Shown here one piece after another: positions 1 to 10,300 of a stretch of 64,000 nucleotides of DNA. The notes under the pieces are model-generated. The model was given only the letters and a program-made list of their open reading frames with translations, searched no databases and was not told the DNA's origin. The translations under genes were made by a program, and so were the position numbers. The stretch comes from Ferrimonas futtsuensis DSM 18154 (GTDB lineage: Bacteria > Pseudomonadota > Gammaproteobacteria > Enterobacterales > Shewanellaceae). Numbering within the stretch: the stretch's first letter is position 1; each line of letters begins with the position of its first letter. The stretch is from positions 1-64,000 of the forward strand of contig NZ_AUGL01000026.1 of NCBI RefSeq assembly GCF_000422645.1, given 5' to 3'.

Positions 1-24
1 GTCTCTCATCGAGACAGGAGGCGC

Positions 25-52
25 ATTCTACGCGACTCCCAGCTTTCGTCAA
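25..52 (-). promoter_or_regulatory. rRNA-type promoter (downstream, P2-like)
   Basis: On the minus strand TTGACG (47-52) and TAGAAT (25-30) are separated by 16 bp, followed by a GCGCC discriminator typical of stable-RNA promoters and preceded by A/T-rich sequence resembling an UP element. It fires leftwards out of the window. In E. coli clpB is followed by rrnG on the same strand, so an rRNA operon just beyond the left edge is the expected target; that is inference. Confidence 0.75.
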
Positions 53-139
53 GTACTTTTTTCTCGTTGCCGGTAAAAAAGTTTGCTCGGGTAACACTCC
101 GTAGAGTATTCACAGGCCACATCTCGAAAGCGGACGATC

Positions 140-167
140 ATCATACTGCAAACCGCTGAGCAGTCAA
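140..167 (-). promoter_or_regulatory. rRNA-type promoter (upstream, P1-like)
   Basis: Minus-strand TTGACT (162-167) and TATGAT (140-145) with a 16-bp spacer, about 115 bp upstream of the second strong promoter at 25-52. That spacing matches the tandem P1/P2 layout of enterobacterial rRNA operons. The rest of 53-360 shows no supported gene. Confidence 0.6.
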
Positions 168-354
168 GCGTTTGATGCCATGATCCCTGAGACCGGCATG
201 AAACAACTTGGTCAGAGCGGTGCCTCGCGCCATCTTCGTCGCCAAGGAGGTTCCTTAAGACGGCGAGGCCAATGAGGTATTGCTGCAGACTTTCAAGTGT
301 AGACCAAAGATCCTGGCCAGCGCCGGAAAGGTCTATAACTCTTGGTTCTAAATC

Positions 355-394
355 GTCTAAAAAGACAAAGGGACCCTCCTAAAGGGCCCCTTTG
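355..394 (-). terminator. Intrinsic terminator of clpB
   Basis: A 12-bp stem (366-377 with 383-394, one G-U pair in the minus-strand RNA) with a 5-nt loop, followed on the minus strand by a short U tract (TCTTTTT). It lies just after the clpB stop codon and separates clpB from the leftward rRNA-type promoters. Confidence 0.75.
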
Positions 395-405
395 GGTCTC
401 ACCAC

Positions 406-2976
406 TTACTGAATGAAGCTGAAGCCCTGTTCGCCTTTCTCTATGGTGATCTCCTTGCCCGGCAGCAGCCGGCCACTGAGGATCTCCTGAGCCAGCGGGT
501 TTTCCAATCGGTTCTGGATGGCCCGCTTCAGGGGGCGAGCACCAAATACCGGATCAAACCCAGCCTCGGCAATCAGTGCCAGGGCCTCTTCATTCACCTC
601 CAGTTGATAGTCTCTCTCCATCAACCGCGCCTTGAGCATCTGCAGTTGAATCCGGGCGATGGCTTTGATGTGTTTCTGAGCCAGAGGGTGGAACACCACG
701 GTCTCATCGATGCGGTTGAGAAACTCCGGTCTGAACGCCTGGCTCAGTACCCCCATCACCGAGGACTTCATCTGCTCATACTCTTCGCCAGCTTGCTGCT
801 GAATCAGGTCCGAGCCGAGGTTGGAGGTCATGATCACCACGGTATTGCGGAAGTCCACGGTTCGGCCCTGACCGTCGGTCAGGCGACCATCATCCAGCAC
901 CTGCAGTAAAATGTTAAAGACATCGGGGTGCGCCTTCTCCACCTCATCCAGCAGAATCACCGAATAGGGCTTACGTCGAACCGCCTCGGTCAGGTAGCCC
1001 CCCTCCTCATAACCCACGTAACCTGGAGGTGCCCCCACCAGCCGTGCCACCGAGTGTTTCTCCATAAACTCCGACATATCGATGCGAACCATCGCCTCGT
1101 CGGTGTCGAACAGGAACTGGGCAAGCGACTTACACAATTCGGTCTTACCCACACCTGTGGGTCCCAGGAACAGGAAGGAACCGATCGGACGTTTTGGGTC
1201 TCCCAGGCCAGCCCGGCTTCGGCGAATGGCATTGGACACCGCCAATACCGCCTCCTCCTGGCCAATGACACGCTTGTGCAGCATCGATTCCATGTGCAGC
1301 AACTTCTCCCGCTCCCCCTCCAGCATCTTGGCCACCGGAATGCCTGTCGCCTTAGAAAGAACATCGGCAATTTCGTTGTCTGTCACCTTGTTGCGCAGCA
1401 GGTTCATGTCCTGCATCTCAGCCTGGGCGGCCAGATCCAGCTGCTTCTCCAGTTCCGGGATACGGCCATACTGCAGCTCAGACATCCGGCTCAGGTCGCT
1501 GGCCCGCTTGGCCACCTCCAGATCCTGGCGCGCACGCTCCAGGGCTGACTTAATGTGCTGGGTTCCCGCCAGGGCAGCCTTTTCCGTCTTCCAGACCTCC
1601 TCAAGCTCGAGGTATTCCCGCTCCAGGCCGCTAAGCTGGTCGGTGAGGATCTGCAATCTTTTACGACTGGCCTCATCCTCCTCTTTATTGAGCGCTTCCT
1701 CCTCCAGCTTAAGCTGAATGATCTTGCGCTCCAGCCGGTCCAGGGGCTCCGGTTTGGAGTCGATCTGCAGACGGATGGAGGACGCCGCCTCATCGATAAG
1801 GTCGATGGCCTTGTCCGGCAGCTGACGGTCAGACACATAGCGGTGAGACAGGGTGGCCGCCGCAACGATGGCCGGATCGGTGATCTCCACACTGTGGTGA
1901 AGCTCATAGCGCTCCTTCAGTCCCCGCAGGATAGCAATGGTGTCCTCGACGCTGGGCTCTTCAATCAGCACCTTCTGGAAACGGCGCTCCAGGGCCGCAT
2001 CCTTCTCAATATACTGACGGTACTCATCCAGAGTGGTGGCACCGACACAGTGCAGTTCCCCCCGGGCCAGCGCAGGTTTGAGCATATTACCGGCATCCAT
2101 GGCTCCCTCCGCCTTCCCGGCACCCACCATGGTATGCAGCTCATCGATAAACAGGATGATCTGCCCCTCTAACTGGGACAGCTCATTAAGCACCGCTTTC
2201 AGGCGCTCCTCGAACTCACCGCGGTACTTGGCCCCCGCCAGCAGGGATCCCATGTCCAGGGAGAGGACCTTTTTCCCCTTGAGGCCTTCGGGGACCTCAC
2301 CATTGATGATCCGTTGCGCCAGTCCCTCTACGATGGCGGTCTTACCCACACCGGGTTCACCGATCAGCACAGGGTTGTTCTTGGTGCGGCGCTGCAGCAC
2401 CTGGATGGTACGACGAATCTCATCATCCCGGCCGATGACCGGATCCAGCTTACCCGCTTCGGCGCGCTCGGTCAGATCGATGGTGTACTTGGCCAGCGCC
2501 TGACGCTGGTCCTCGGCGTTCTGATCCTCAACAGTCTGGCCTGCCCGCAGTTTGTCGATACTGGCCTCGAGGCGCGATTTGTCCGCCCCCATCTGTTTCA
2601 GGGTCTCACCCAGGGCGTCGCCGCGCTCAATCACCGCCAGCAGGAACAGCTCACTGGAGATGTACTGATCCTTGCGCTTCTGCGCCAACTTATCGCACAG
2701 GTTGAACACCGCCACCATGTGCCTGGACAGCTGCACGTCACCGCCGGTGCCGGTCACCTTGGGCAGTCGATCCAGCGCTTCCGTCAATTTGGACCTCAGG
2801 GCATTAACGTCGATCCCTGACCCGGCAAGCACAGGGCGAACCGTGCCTCCATCCTGGTTGAGGAGGGCCAACATTAGGTGCTCAGGCTCTATGTACTGGT
2901 GATCCCGTCCCAATGCCAGGGACTGGGCATCGGAAATAGCCAGTTGGAACTTGTTGGTCAGTCGGTCGAGTCGCAT
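406..2976 (-). CDS. clpB: ATP-dependent disaggregase ClpB
   Basis: Hsp100 AAA+ disaggregase that works with DnaK to rescue aggregated protein in the cytoplasm. 856 aa, the usual length. It has an N-terminal Clp repeat domain (1-145), NBD1 with Walker A GEPGVGKT at 206-213, a long charged coiled-coil middle domain (about 400-525), and NBD2 with GPTGVGKT near residue 605 and a C-terminal D2-small domain. Residue 149, which in E. coli is an internal GTG start for a short isoform, is also Val here but encoded by GTT, so that internal start is not available. Start chosen by the conserved [11 protein letters not shown] end. A sigma-32-like promoter lies directly upstream. Confidence 0.98.
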   Translation of the reverse strand: MRLDRLTNKFQLAISDAQSLALGRDHQYIEPEHLMLALLNQDGGTVRPVLAGSGIDVNALRSKLTEALDRLPKVTGTGGDVQLSRHMVAVFNLCDKLAQKRKDQYISSELFLLAVIERGDALGETLKQMGADKSRLEASIDKLRAGQTVEDQNAEDQRQALAKYTIDLTERAEAGKLDPVIGRDDEIRRTIQVLQRRTKNNPVLIGEPGVGKTAIVEGLAQRIINGEVPEGLKGKKVLSLDMGSLLAGAKYRGEFEERLKAVLNELSQLEGQIILFIDELHTMVGAGKAEGAMDAGNMLKPALARGELHCVGATTLDEYRQYIEKDAALERRFQKVLIEEPSVEDTIAILRGLKERYELHHSVEITDPAIVAAATLSHRYVSDRQLPDKAIDLIDEAASSIRLQIDSKPEPLDRLERKIIQLKLEEEALNKEEDEASRKRLQILTDQLSGLEREYLELEEVWKTEKAALAGTQHIKSALERARQDLEVAKRASDLSRMSELQYGRIPELEKQLDLAAQAEMQDMNLLRNKVTDNEIADVLSKATGIPVAKMLEGEREKLLHMESMLHKRVIGQEEAVLAVSNAIRRSRAGLGDPKRPIGSFLFLGPTGVGKTELCKSLAQFLFDTDEAMVRIDMSEFMEKHSVARLVGAPPGYVGYEEGGYLTEAVRRKPYSVILLDEVEKAHPDVFNILLQVLDDGRLTDGQGRTVDFRNTVVIMTSNLGSDLIQQQAGEEYEQMKSSVMGVLSQAFRPEFLNRIDETVVFHPLAQKHIKAIARIQLQMLKARLMERDYQLEVNEEALALIAEAGFDPVFGARPLKRAIQNRLENPLAQEILSGRLLPGKEITIEKGEQGFSFIQ

Positions 2977-3011
2977 ACCCTAAACTCCCACAATTCATCT
3001 AACACAGAGAA

Positions 3012-3041
3012 TAGATGGGTATGCTTAACAGGGATTTCAAG
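3012..3041 (-). promoter_or_regulatory. Heat-shock (sigma-32) promoter of clpB
   Basis: Minus strand: a perfect CTTGAAA -35 box (3035-3041), a 14-bp spacer and an ACCCATCTA -10 box (3012-3020), against the consensus CTTGAAA-N11-16-CCCCATNTA. It sits between pgeF and clpB, 36 bp upstream of the clpB start, so clpB can be heat-induced independently of rluD-pgeF. Confidence 0.8.
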
Positions 3042-3046
3042 TCCGT

Positions 3047-3769
3047 TTAACGGATCCAGATAAGAGACGCCATGCGGCCACAGCGGCCATCACGACGGTA
3101 GGAGAAGAAATTTTCGGGATCGGAAAAGGTACAGAGTCGACTCCGGGTGACCTGAGTCAACCCCAGAGCGAACAGGCGCTGAAGCGCCAATTGCGGCAGG
3201 TTGGCCAGGAATTTCTCGCCCCGGGCGACGAAGGCGGACGCCGCCTTCGGGTCCTGGGCGACAAACTGCTCCCTGATCTCGGGCCCCACTTCAAATGCCT
3301 CGGCGGAGATGGCTGGCCCAATCCACGCGAGAAGATCCGATGCCTCTCCGGAGAATCGAGCCACCGTCTGCTCCAACACCCCATCGCAAAGCCCTCGCCA
3401 ACCGGCGTGGGCCGCCGCCACCTGAGAGCCATCCCGGTGGCACAGCAGAACAGGCAGGCAATCGGCAGTCATGATGGTACACACCTGACCCGGGGTGTGG
3501 GTATAGGCGGCATCGGCCTGGGGAATCGGCTCACCGCAGGGCAGAGTCACCACCCGGGTGCCGTGCACCTGCTCCAGCCAGGCAGGCTCACTGGGCAGTC
3601 GCAACCCCAGGCGCAGCGCCTCCCTGTTGAGGCGAACCGCATCCGCCTCATCACCGACATGAGTCCCCAGATTAAAACCGTCAAAGGGCGGCTTGGAGGC
3701 CCCCCCCACCCTGTCGGTGCTGGCCGCAGCCACCCCTTCAGGCAAACTCCAATCCGGGGTGAACCACAT
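3047..3769 (-). CDS. pgeF: Peptidoglycan editing factor PgeF (YfiH, DUF152)
   Basis: 240-aa DUF152/laccase-domain protein. E. coli YfiH removes wrongly incorporated residues from muropeptides, and relatives have purine nucleoside phosphorylase or polyphenol oxidase activity. The family metal/catalytic residues are visible: His69 (EQVHG), Cys104 (TADCLPVLLC) and His121 (HAGWRGL). The start codon overlaps the rluD stop by one base (TGATG), indicating translational coupling, in the conserved order rluD-pgeF-clpB. Confidence 0.93.
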   Translation of the reverse strand: MWFTPDWSLPEGVAAASTDRVGGASKPPFDGFNLGTHVGDEADAVRLNREALRLGLRLPSEPAWLEQVHGTRVVTLPCGEPIPQADAAYTHTPGQVCTIMTADCLPVLLCHRDGSQVAAAHAGWRGLCDGVLEQTVARFSGEASDLLAWIGPAISAEAFEVGPEIREQFVAQDPKAASAFVARGEKFLANLPQLALQRLFALGLTQVTRSRLCTFSDPENFFSYRRDGRCGRMASLIWIR

Positions 3770-4740
3770 CAGTAGTCCATGCCTCGCTCGGCGGTATCCT
3801 GACGCAGCGCCTCGGTCAGCTTGACCATATCCTCAGGCACCGGCGCATGCCACTGCATCCATTCACTGGTCACAGGGTGGGCCAGCTCCAGCTTGACCGC
3901 GTGCAGCGCCTGACGACGGAAGCCTTTGAGTACGCTCTGCAACTGCTCACTGGCCCCCTTGGTGGGACGGGGACGTCCCTGGTAGAGGGGATCGCCCACC
4001 AGAGGATGCTTGATGTGGGCCATGTGCACCCGGATCTGGTGGGTACGACCGGTCTCGAGACGCAGTCTCAGCCTGGTATGAGCACGGAACTTCTCGGCAA
4101 TACGGTAGTGAGTCACCGCTGGCTTGCCAATCTCGGTTACCGCCATATGGGTACGCTTTTGCGGGTGGCGGCCAATGTTGGCATCCACGCTGCCGCCGGC
4201 GGTCAGGGTGCCATGGGCTATCGCCTCATACTCCCGGGTGATCTCCCGGGCCTGAAGCTGGGCCACCAGATGGGTTTGCGCCGGTACCGTCTTGGCCACC
4301 ACCATCAAACCTGTGGTGTCCTTATCCAGCCGGTGAACAATGCCCGCCCGGGGCACATTGGCGATCTCCGGACAGTGGTACAGCAGCGCATTTAAGATGG
4401 TGCCGTCGGCGTTGCCCGCTCCCGGGTGCACCACCAGGTCCGCTGGCTTGTTGATCACCAGGATGTGTTCATCCTCGTAAACGATATCCAGCTCAATATC
4501 CTGAGGTTTGGAGCTCACCTCCTCCTCAAGGGTGGCCTGAATCGCCACCTGCTGATCCACCAACACCTTCTCCCTGGGTTTGGTGACGGTTTCTCCGTCC
4601 AGAGTCACCTGACCGGCCAGGATCCACTCCTTGATTCGGCTGCGCGAATAGTCGGGGAACAGATCGGCCAGAGCCTGGTCTAACCGCATACCTAGGTGCG
4701 TAGTATCAATTACGCCATTTAATTCAACGTGTTGGGTCAT
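3769..4740 (-). CDS. rluD: 23S rRNA pseudouridine(1911/1915/1917) synthase RluD
   Basis: Makes pseudouridines in helix 69 of 23S rRNA. 323 aa with an N-terminal S4 RNA-binding domain (about 18-80) and a RluA-type catalytic domain containing HRLDKDTTG with the catalytic Asp139, the same number as in the E. coli enzyme. Divergent from bamD with 123 bp between the start codons; coupled to pgeF downstream by a 1-nt overlap. Confidence 0.97.
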   Translation of the reverse strand: MTQHVELNGVIDTTHLGMRLDQALADLFPDYSRSRIKEWILAGQVTLDGETVTKPREKVLVDQQVAIQATLEEEVSSKPQDIELDIVYEDEHILVINKPADLVVHPGAGNADGTILNALLYHCPEIANVPRAGIVHRLDKDTTGLMVVAKTVPAQTHLVAQLQAREITREYEAIAHGTLTAGGSVDANIGRHPQKRTHMAVTEIGKPAVTHYRIAEKFRAHTRLRLRLETGRTHQIRVHMAHIKHPLVGDPLYQGRPRPTKGASEQLQSVLKGFRRQALHAVKLELAHPVTSEWMQWHAPVPEDMVKLTEALRQDTAERGMDY

Positions 4741-4863
4741 ATACTCTCGATGCAGCTGTAAAAGCTCGAAATCACTCGCAGTTCTGATAGAATCGCTCCA
4801 GCCGCAATTTTATCTCTTTTTGCAGCAGAACTTCACGATAATGATAAGGAATTGGTTCAAACA

Positions 4864-5631
4864 ATGCGTAAACTAGCAGGCCCTTTGCTTCTCGCCTTGG
4901 CCGGCACCCTGATGATGGCCGGTTGCTCCTCAACCAAAGAGGGCCCTGATGCCTACGTCGTCGAAGACCGCTCCCCGGAAGCTCTGTATGGCGATGCCCG
5001 CCAGGCCATGGAAGCCGGCAACTTTACCAAGGCCTCAAAGGTTCTTGAAGCCCTGGACTCCAGATATCCCTTCGGCACCTACAAAACCCAGGTGCAACTG
5101 GACCTGATCTACGCCTATTACAAGATGGCTGACACCGCCAGCGCCCTGGCCAACATCGACCGCTTTATCCGCCTAAATCCTACCCATAAGGATATCGACT
5201 ACGTGTACTACATGCGTGGTCTGGTGAACATGCAGGCTGACAGCTACCTGTTCCACGAGCTGCTGGATATGGATCGCACCGACCGCGATCCCGAGAATGC
5301 CAAGGAAGCGTTCAAAGATTTTGAGAAGCTGGTTAAGACCTTCCCGGACAGCCGCTACGCCACCGACGGCCGCCAGCGAATGATCGCCATTAAAAATCGT
5401 CTGGCCGAATACTCTCTGCGCGTGGCCGAATATTACGTCAAGATCGAGGCCTGGATTGCCGCCGCCAACCGTGCCCAGCAGATCCTGGAAACCTACGCCG
5501 GCACCCCCGCAGTAGAGGGCGCTCTGGAGGTGATGGTTCAGAGCTATGAAGAGCTGGGTCAGGAGAAGCTGAAGCAAAACGCTTTGACCGTTCTCAAAGC
5601 AACCTACCCGGACAACAGCCTGGCTGACTGA
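4864..5631 (+). CDS. bamD: Outer membrane assembly lipoprotein BamD
   Basis: Essential TPR lipoprotein of the BAM complex that inserts beta-barrel proteins into the outer membrane. The lipobox LMMAGC follows a short hydrophobic signal peptide, and TPR-like helices fill the rest (255 aa). The frame is open back to a TTG at 4852, but ATG 4864 gives the canonical MRKL signal peptide start. An AAGGA lies 13 nt upstream. Conserved position next to rluD; ended by a bidirectional terminator. Confidence 0.96.
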   Translation: MRKLAGPLLLALAGTLMMAGCSSTKEGPDAYVVEDRSPEALYGDARQAMEAGNFTKASKVLEALDSRYPFGTYKTQVQLDLIYAYYKMADTASALANIDRFIRLNPTHKDIDYVYYMRGLVNMQADSYLFHELLDMDRTDRDPENAKEAFKDFEKLVKTFPDSRYATDGRQRMIAIKNRLAEYSLRVAEYYVKIEAWIAAANRAQQILETYAGTPAVEGALEVMVQSYEELGQEKLKQNALTVLKATYPDNSLAD

Positions 5632-5645
5632 CACCGGCTCAAGAT

Positions 5646-5675
5646 CAAAAAAGGCGCCCTCTGGCGCCTTTTTTA
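5646..5675. terminator. Bidirectional terminator bamD/glnB
   Basis: Stem AAGGCGCC (5651-5658) with GGCGCCTT (5663-5670), 4-nt loop, flanked by A6 and T6 tracts so that it works for bamD (+) and glnB (-). Confidence 0.9.
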
Positions 5676-5701
5676 TGGGTTCCCTGCCGAGCGGGAAGGC
5701 A

Positions 5702-6058
<357 letters not shown>

Positions 6059-6148
6059 CTACCCGCGCCATTGCACAACCATGCCAGCCAGTTGCCAGCT
6101 AAACTGATAAGAGTGTAAGCGATTCAAATCGGGATAGGGAAGCCTGAA

Positions 6149-6676
6149 ATGTTGCCAGGACGCTACGAGCTGGGGTTAACCCTGGTTGAACTTATGATCG
6201 CATTGGCGGTTGCCGCCATTCTGCTGCTGTGGGGCGCTCCCTCCATGCGCACCCTGTTTGCCAACGCCAGAGCCGAAGCGAAGGTCCACGCTCTCTACCA
6301 TGACCTGGCCCAGGCCCGTCACCTGGCTCTCAGCTACCAGGCGATGGTCACCCTCTGTCCTCTCTCCTCCGGCAACCAATGCAATGGTCAGTGGCGAGAG
6401 GGTTATCAGATCTTTATTGATGCCCCCCCACTGCAATCCCTGGGCAGCGACGACCTCGTCATGGTCAGCCGCAACCGGATCAACTCAGCGGATCACCTGA
6501 CGTACAGCGCCACTGTCAATGCGATCCGATTCGATCCTGAGGGGTTTACCGGCCAGAACGGCAGTTTCTACTACTGCAGCGACCAGCAACTGGTCAGCCA
6601 CCCGGTGAAAGTGGTGATCAGCCGCACCGGTCGGGTAAAGCTGGAGGATCATGACGGAACCACCAATTGCCAGTGA
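6149..6676 (+). CDS. FimT/GspH-family type IV minor pseudopilin
   Basis: 175 aa with a class III prepilin leader: short leader ending in Gly (YELG), then LTLVELMIALAVAAIL, with the conserved Glu at +5. A globular GspH/FimT domain follows, with Cys pairs. It probably takes part in priming the type IV pilus with the minor pilins encoded opposite. It is convergent with that cluster: its TGA ends at 6676 and the tapY2 stop begins at 6677, with no terminator between. SD-like AGGGA lies upstream of the ATG. Confidence 0.85.
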   Translation: MLPGRYELGLTLVELMIALAVAAILLLWGAPSMRTLFANARAEAKVHALYHDLAQARHLALSYQAMVTLCPLSSGNQCNGQWREGYQIFIDAPPLQSLGSDDLVMVSRNRINSADHLTYSATVNAIRFDPEGFTGQNGSFYYCSDQQLVSHPVKVVISRTGRVKLEDHDGTTNCQ

Positions 6677-6946
6677 TCATCTGGGCGTCAGTTGCTCCAA
6701 AGCCCGGGCTTGGGGGGAGCGAAACCTCTCACGCCCCGGCTGACACTCCATCACCCGCATGATCTCTGCCGGCTCATCCGCGAGGACTCGCCCGGGCAAT
6801 TGCTGCTGCTCCTGGCGGGCACGGTTTGGATGCCAGAGGAAAAACAGAATCCTCTGATGTCCCTCGCTGTCCTCCAGCCAGCACTTGTACTCCAACCTCA
6901 CAGGCTGATTGAGCATAAGGGGTAAAACCATCCACCACAGCTTCAT
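6677..6946 (-). CDS. tapY2: TapY2-like type IV pilus accessory protein
   Basis: 89-aa small protein with an N-terminal hydrophobic stretch (secretion signal) and then a LEYKCWLEDSEGH segment and a C-terminal MECQ. The paired Cys in YKC and EC contexts and the position after pilE fit TapY2 of Aeromonas and Shewanella. The ATG overlaps the pilE stop (ATGA), so it is translationally coupled. The role in pilus assembly is not well defined. The assignment rests on size, motif and context. Confidence 0.65.
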   Translation of the reverse strand: MKLWWMVLPLMLNQPVRLEYKCWLEDSEGHQRILFFLWHPNRARQEQQQLPGRVLADEPAEIMRVMECQPGRERFRSPQARALEQLTPR

Positions 6947-7338
6947 TGCCAACACTCCAGAGGAGTGCGTGCCCCGGAGTCACTCAAAGTGATGACCGCA
7001 CAACCGGGATCGACGGAAGCCTGGGCTCCCTGGGCCGTCGCCTTAAGCACAAAGCTGTCGCTGCCTGCCGACTGAGCATCTAAGCTGAAACGGCCGCTGT
7101 CCAGCTCCCAAGGGTCTGTGCTCATGCCCAACTTGGTCATATCATCGGTGTAGGTCTGGTGATGCAGATAGTAGCGCTCCTGAAGATTGGCCAGCTTCAT
7201 CAGGGCCGCCACCGACTCGCTGCGGTACCCTGTTGCCAGCTGTCCCTGATAAGAGGGCAGGGCCAGAGTCAGCAACACCCCCAGGATGGCCACCACCAAC
7301 ATCAACTCTATCAAGCTGATACCCCATTGATGCTTCAT
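6943..7338 (-). CDS. pilE: Type IV minor pilin PilE-like
   Basis: 131 aa with prepilin leader MKHQWG, then ISLIELMLVVAILGVLLTLALP with Glu at +5. The C-terminal domain has a Cys pair (GCAVI ... LECWQ) that would form the D-region disulfide. Last pilin of the cluster; it overlaps the pilY1 stop by 4 nt (ATGA). Clustering with pilV/W/X/Y1 supports a minor rather than major pilin. Confidence 0.88.
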   Translation of the reverse strand: MKHQWGISLIELMLVVAILGVLLTLALPSYQGQLATGYRSESVAALMKLANLQERYYLHHQTYTDDMTKLGMSTDPWELDSGRFSLDAQSAGSDSFVLKATAQGAQASVDPGCAVITLSDSGARTPLECWQ

Positions 7339-10300
7339 CGCTCGCCCCCCTGATAGTAATAGAGATACCTCGGTGCCAACACCTTGTCCGGATCGCCACT
7401 GCCACTGCCGCTGAGGCGTATCCCCTCCTCACCCAAGGTAAACCCCTGCCCTACTCCCACCAGAAACACCTTGGGATTCCAATCTGGATCCGCGCCGTCC
7501 GCCGGAGGCGGCACCACAACCTGGGGCGTATCCGGCAGACGCGCCCCCAGATTCAGATATCTGTGCCGATAACGATTCAGCCCCAGGTGCAGATCCAGCA
7601 CATAGAGCCGCCCCTGCCCCGCAGAAAGGCAGCTGTCAGCCTGGTTCTGATTACCGGGTACAAAGGTGGTGAAATAGGCATTGCCATTGAGAATGGTGGC
7701 CGCCGACAGCGCTTTCTCATTCTGACCCAGGCTCACTCGCCAACCCAGTTTGCTGCCCGCCAGCAGCTCCTGTACCAGGCGCGCGTCTTCACCATCGGCC
7801 TGGCCAATGGGATCGGCAGTAGCGTCAAACAGCTGATTCCAGTTGATGGCCTCAGGCACCTCGCTGTGTCCAGGCTCCGCCCTCCCATCAAAACTCTGTG
7901 GATAGAGGTTCAGATCTCTCAAGACAAAGAGCCCATCCTGGGTCCCAGAGGCATTGGGGTGGGCACGATTGCCGCTGCCAACCACCACGGCATCATAGGA
8001 CCGCTCCGTGGTCACCACCCGGGTGACACTCTGGCCATCCCGGGTTTCAGTCAGTGACTCTTTCAGCAGAATCTTGGTCTGGGCTACCGCCACCTCATGG
8101 TGAAAACGGCGATCATCGGCCTGAGTTGCCCCCCCAAGCTGAGCAAACTTGAAGCCGGTCCAGGGGTGACTGCTGCGCGCACCAGGAAGATCCAGGCGCC
8201 AGATGTTGCCGCCGGTGTCCGCCGCGTAGAGGCGATCCGTCAGCCCATCGCCATTGCCATTGCCATCCAGCATCGCCACCCGTCCGGGGATGCTGTCTGA
8301 AAATCCCACCTGGGTGTGCCCCGCTTCTCCGCCCTCGGCGGAAAACCTGTGCACCAGCTCACCGCTCTGGGCATCCAGCACGAACACCGCCCTCCCCAGA
8401 TTGTCGGGGGAGCCAACAGTCTCCAGATCGTTGTTGGTGTCGTATCCACCGCCGACGATCAGCACCGGCCTGGCAGACGCCGCTGACAGGTTGCCCAGAG
8501 GGTGATCCGGTATCCTGGTGATGACAGGTTCAGACCAACTTTGCCCCAGCAAAGACATTCCGGGGTCTGCAGCACTGCGAATCCACATCAGCGACGGCTC
8601 ATCGGGATTGCTCAGATCCAGGGCATAGTAGGCCCTCCCACCCCGGCGCAGACCGAAGAATACCCAAACCCGCTCCCCGCTGGCGGCATCGATCTCTCCG
8701 TCACCGTTGCTGTCATCCACAAAGGCCACCGGTGAGCCGTCCACACCGTAGACGCTGTGTCCTCCGGTCCTGGGGTTACTCCTTAAGGTGGGTTGCAAGC
8801 CCAGGAATCTGTGAGGGCGGAAGCTCCAGCTCTCGGAGAGGGTGTCGCCTGCATCCTGGAACATGTGCAGCACACCGCCATTGGTGCCCATGACAATCCT
8901 CACCCCCTTCTGCTGACCATAGTGGATGGCCAAGGGCTTGGAGTGCAGCGGATCGCCCATCAGATCCGTCCGGGTTTCGGCGGTCACCCCATCGTCATCC
9001 TCATCATCCACATCCTGGCCGGCTAGCCAGGCCAGGGTGCCCGCCAGCTCGCCGGCACCGATCCCCAGCTCCGCCAGCAGGGCTGCACTCCCGCCTGCCC
9101 TCGCTTCCAGAGCAGACTGACTCAGGGGCACCAGGGGACCGCTGCCGGACGCTGGCTCCACCAGAGTCCGGCGCAGAGTCTGAGCCACCAGACTTTCCGC
9201 AGCGCCGCCCTCCTCCACCGAATTGCCATCACCGCCACTGGACGCCAGAGTGCAGGTGGCTGCCTGAGTCCAGAAGCTGCACGCGGTCTCAGCAATATTG
9301 CCCGAACTGTCTATGCCCGGCGCTCCCTTGGCATCGACCACCTGCCCGGATGCGAGGATCTTCAGCTTCTTCAGGTTACCGGACCATCTTGGGCGATCCG
9401 AAGGCAGAAACATGGAGTAGTACACCGAATCCAGTGTCTGGGTCCGGTCAAAGCTGTTGGCGGCGATGGAGGGGGAGGTGAAACTGGCGTCCACCGCCAG
9501 TATTTCTGAAAACACCCGCTGCAGCGCATTTTGCAAGGCCTGGGCACTGGCCGCTGGGAAGTACTGGCCACCTCCCCGCCGGGCGGTTTCTGCCAGCAGG
9601 GCACCGGCCTGATCGATGGCGTCCTGGGAAAAGCCTATGGTGTAGGTGACCACACTCTGGCGACCACTGACCGAGCCATTCAGATCCTGAGTATGCAGAT
9701 ACTCGGCCAGGGCAGGCAGGTAGCTGTCTGCCCAGTCACCACTGCCCAGGGTACGATAGGGGTCATACACCGAATAGGCCTGGGAACCAGCCAGTCCCAG
9801 CTCACTGCGGATGCGGCTGTTGAGGGCCTCATCCTTGGTGGGGGAACCGTCGGTGATCAGCACCACATAGGCCTGGGGCTGGCAACTGGCAAAGGGGCTG
9901 ATATAGCTGCTTGCCGTAGCGAAGGGCTGACCATACACCGCCGTACCGCTGCCGAACATCAGCCCCCCACCACTGAAGTAGCGATATGCCTCAAACAAGG
10001 TTTCACACAGAGGTGTCCAGGTACTGGCGGTCAGCCCCTCCACCGTGTTGATCAAATTGGCCTTATTGAGAGTCGACATCTCCTGTATGCCACTGAGCAA
10101 CCGCCCCCCATGACTACCGCTCTGGTACTGATCATCGCCACTGTTGACGTTGAACACGGCCAACCCAAAATCCACCCCCGGGGTACTCTCCACCATAGAG
10201 GTCACCACCTCCTTGGCAATGGCCAGGCGACTGCGGCGTACCGATTCGGCAGTGAGCAGGTAGTAAAGGTAGTTCTCGGTGTAGAGGGTAACGCTCTCCG

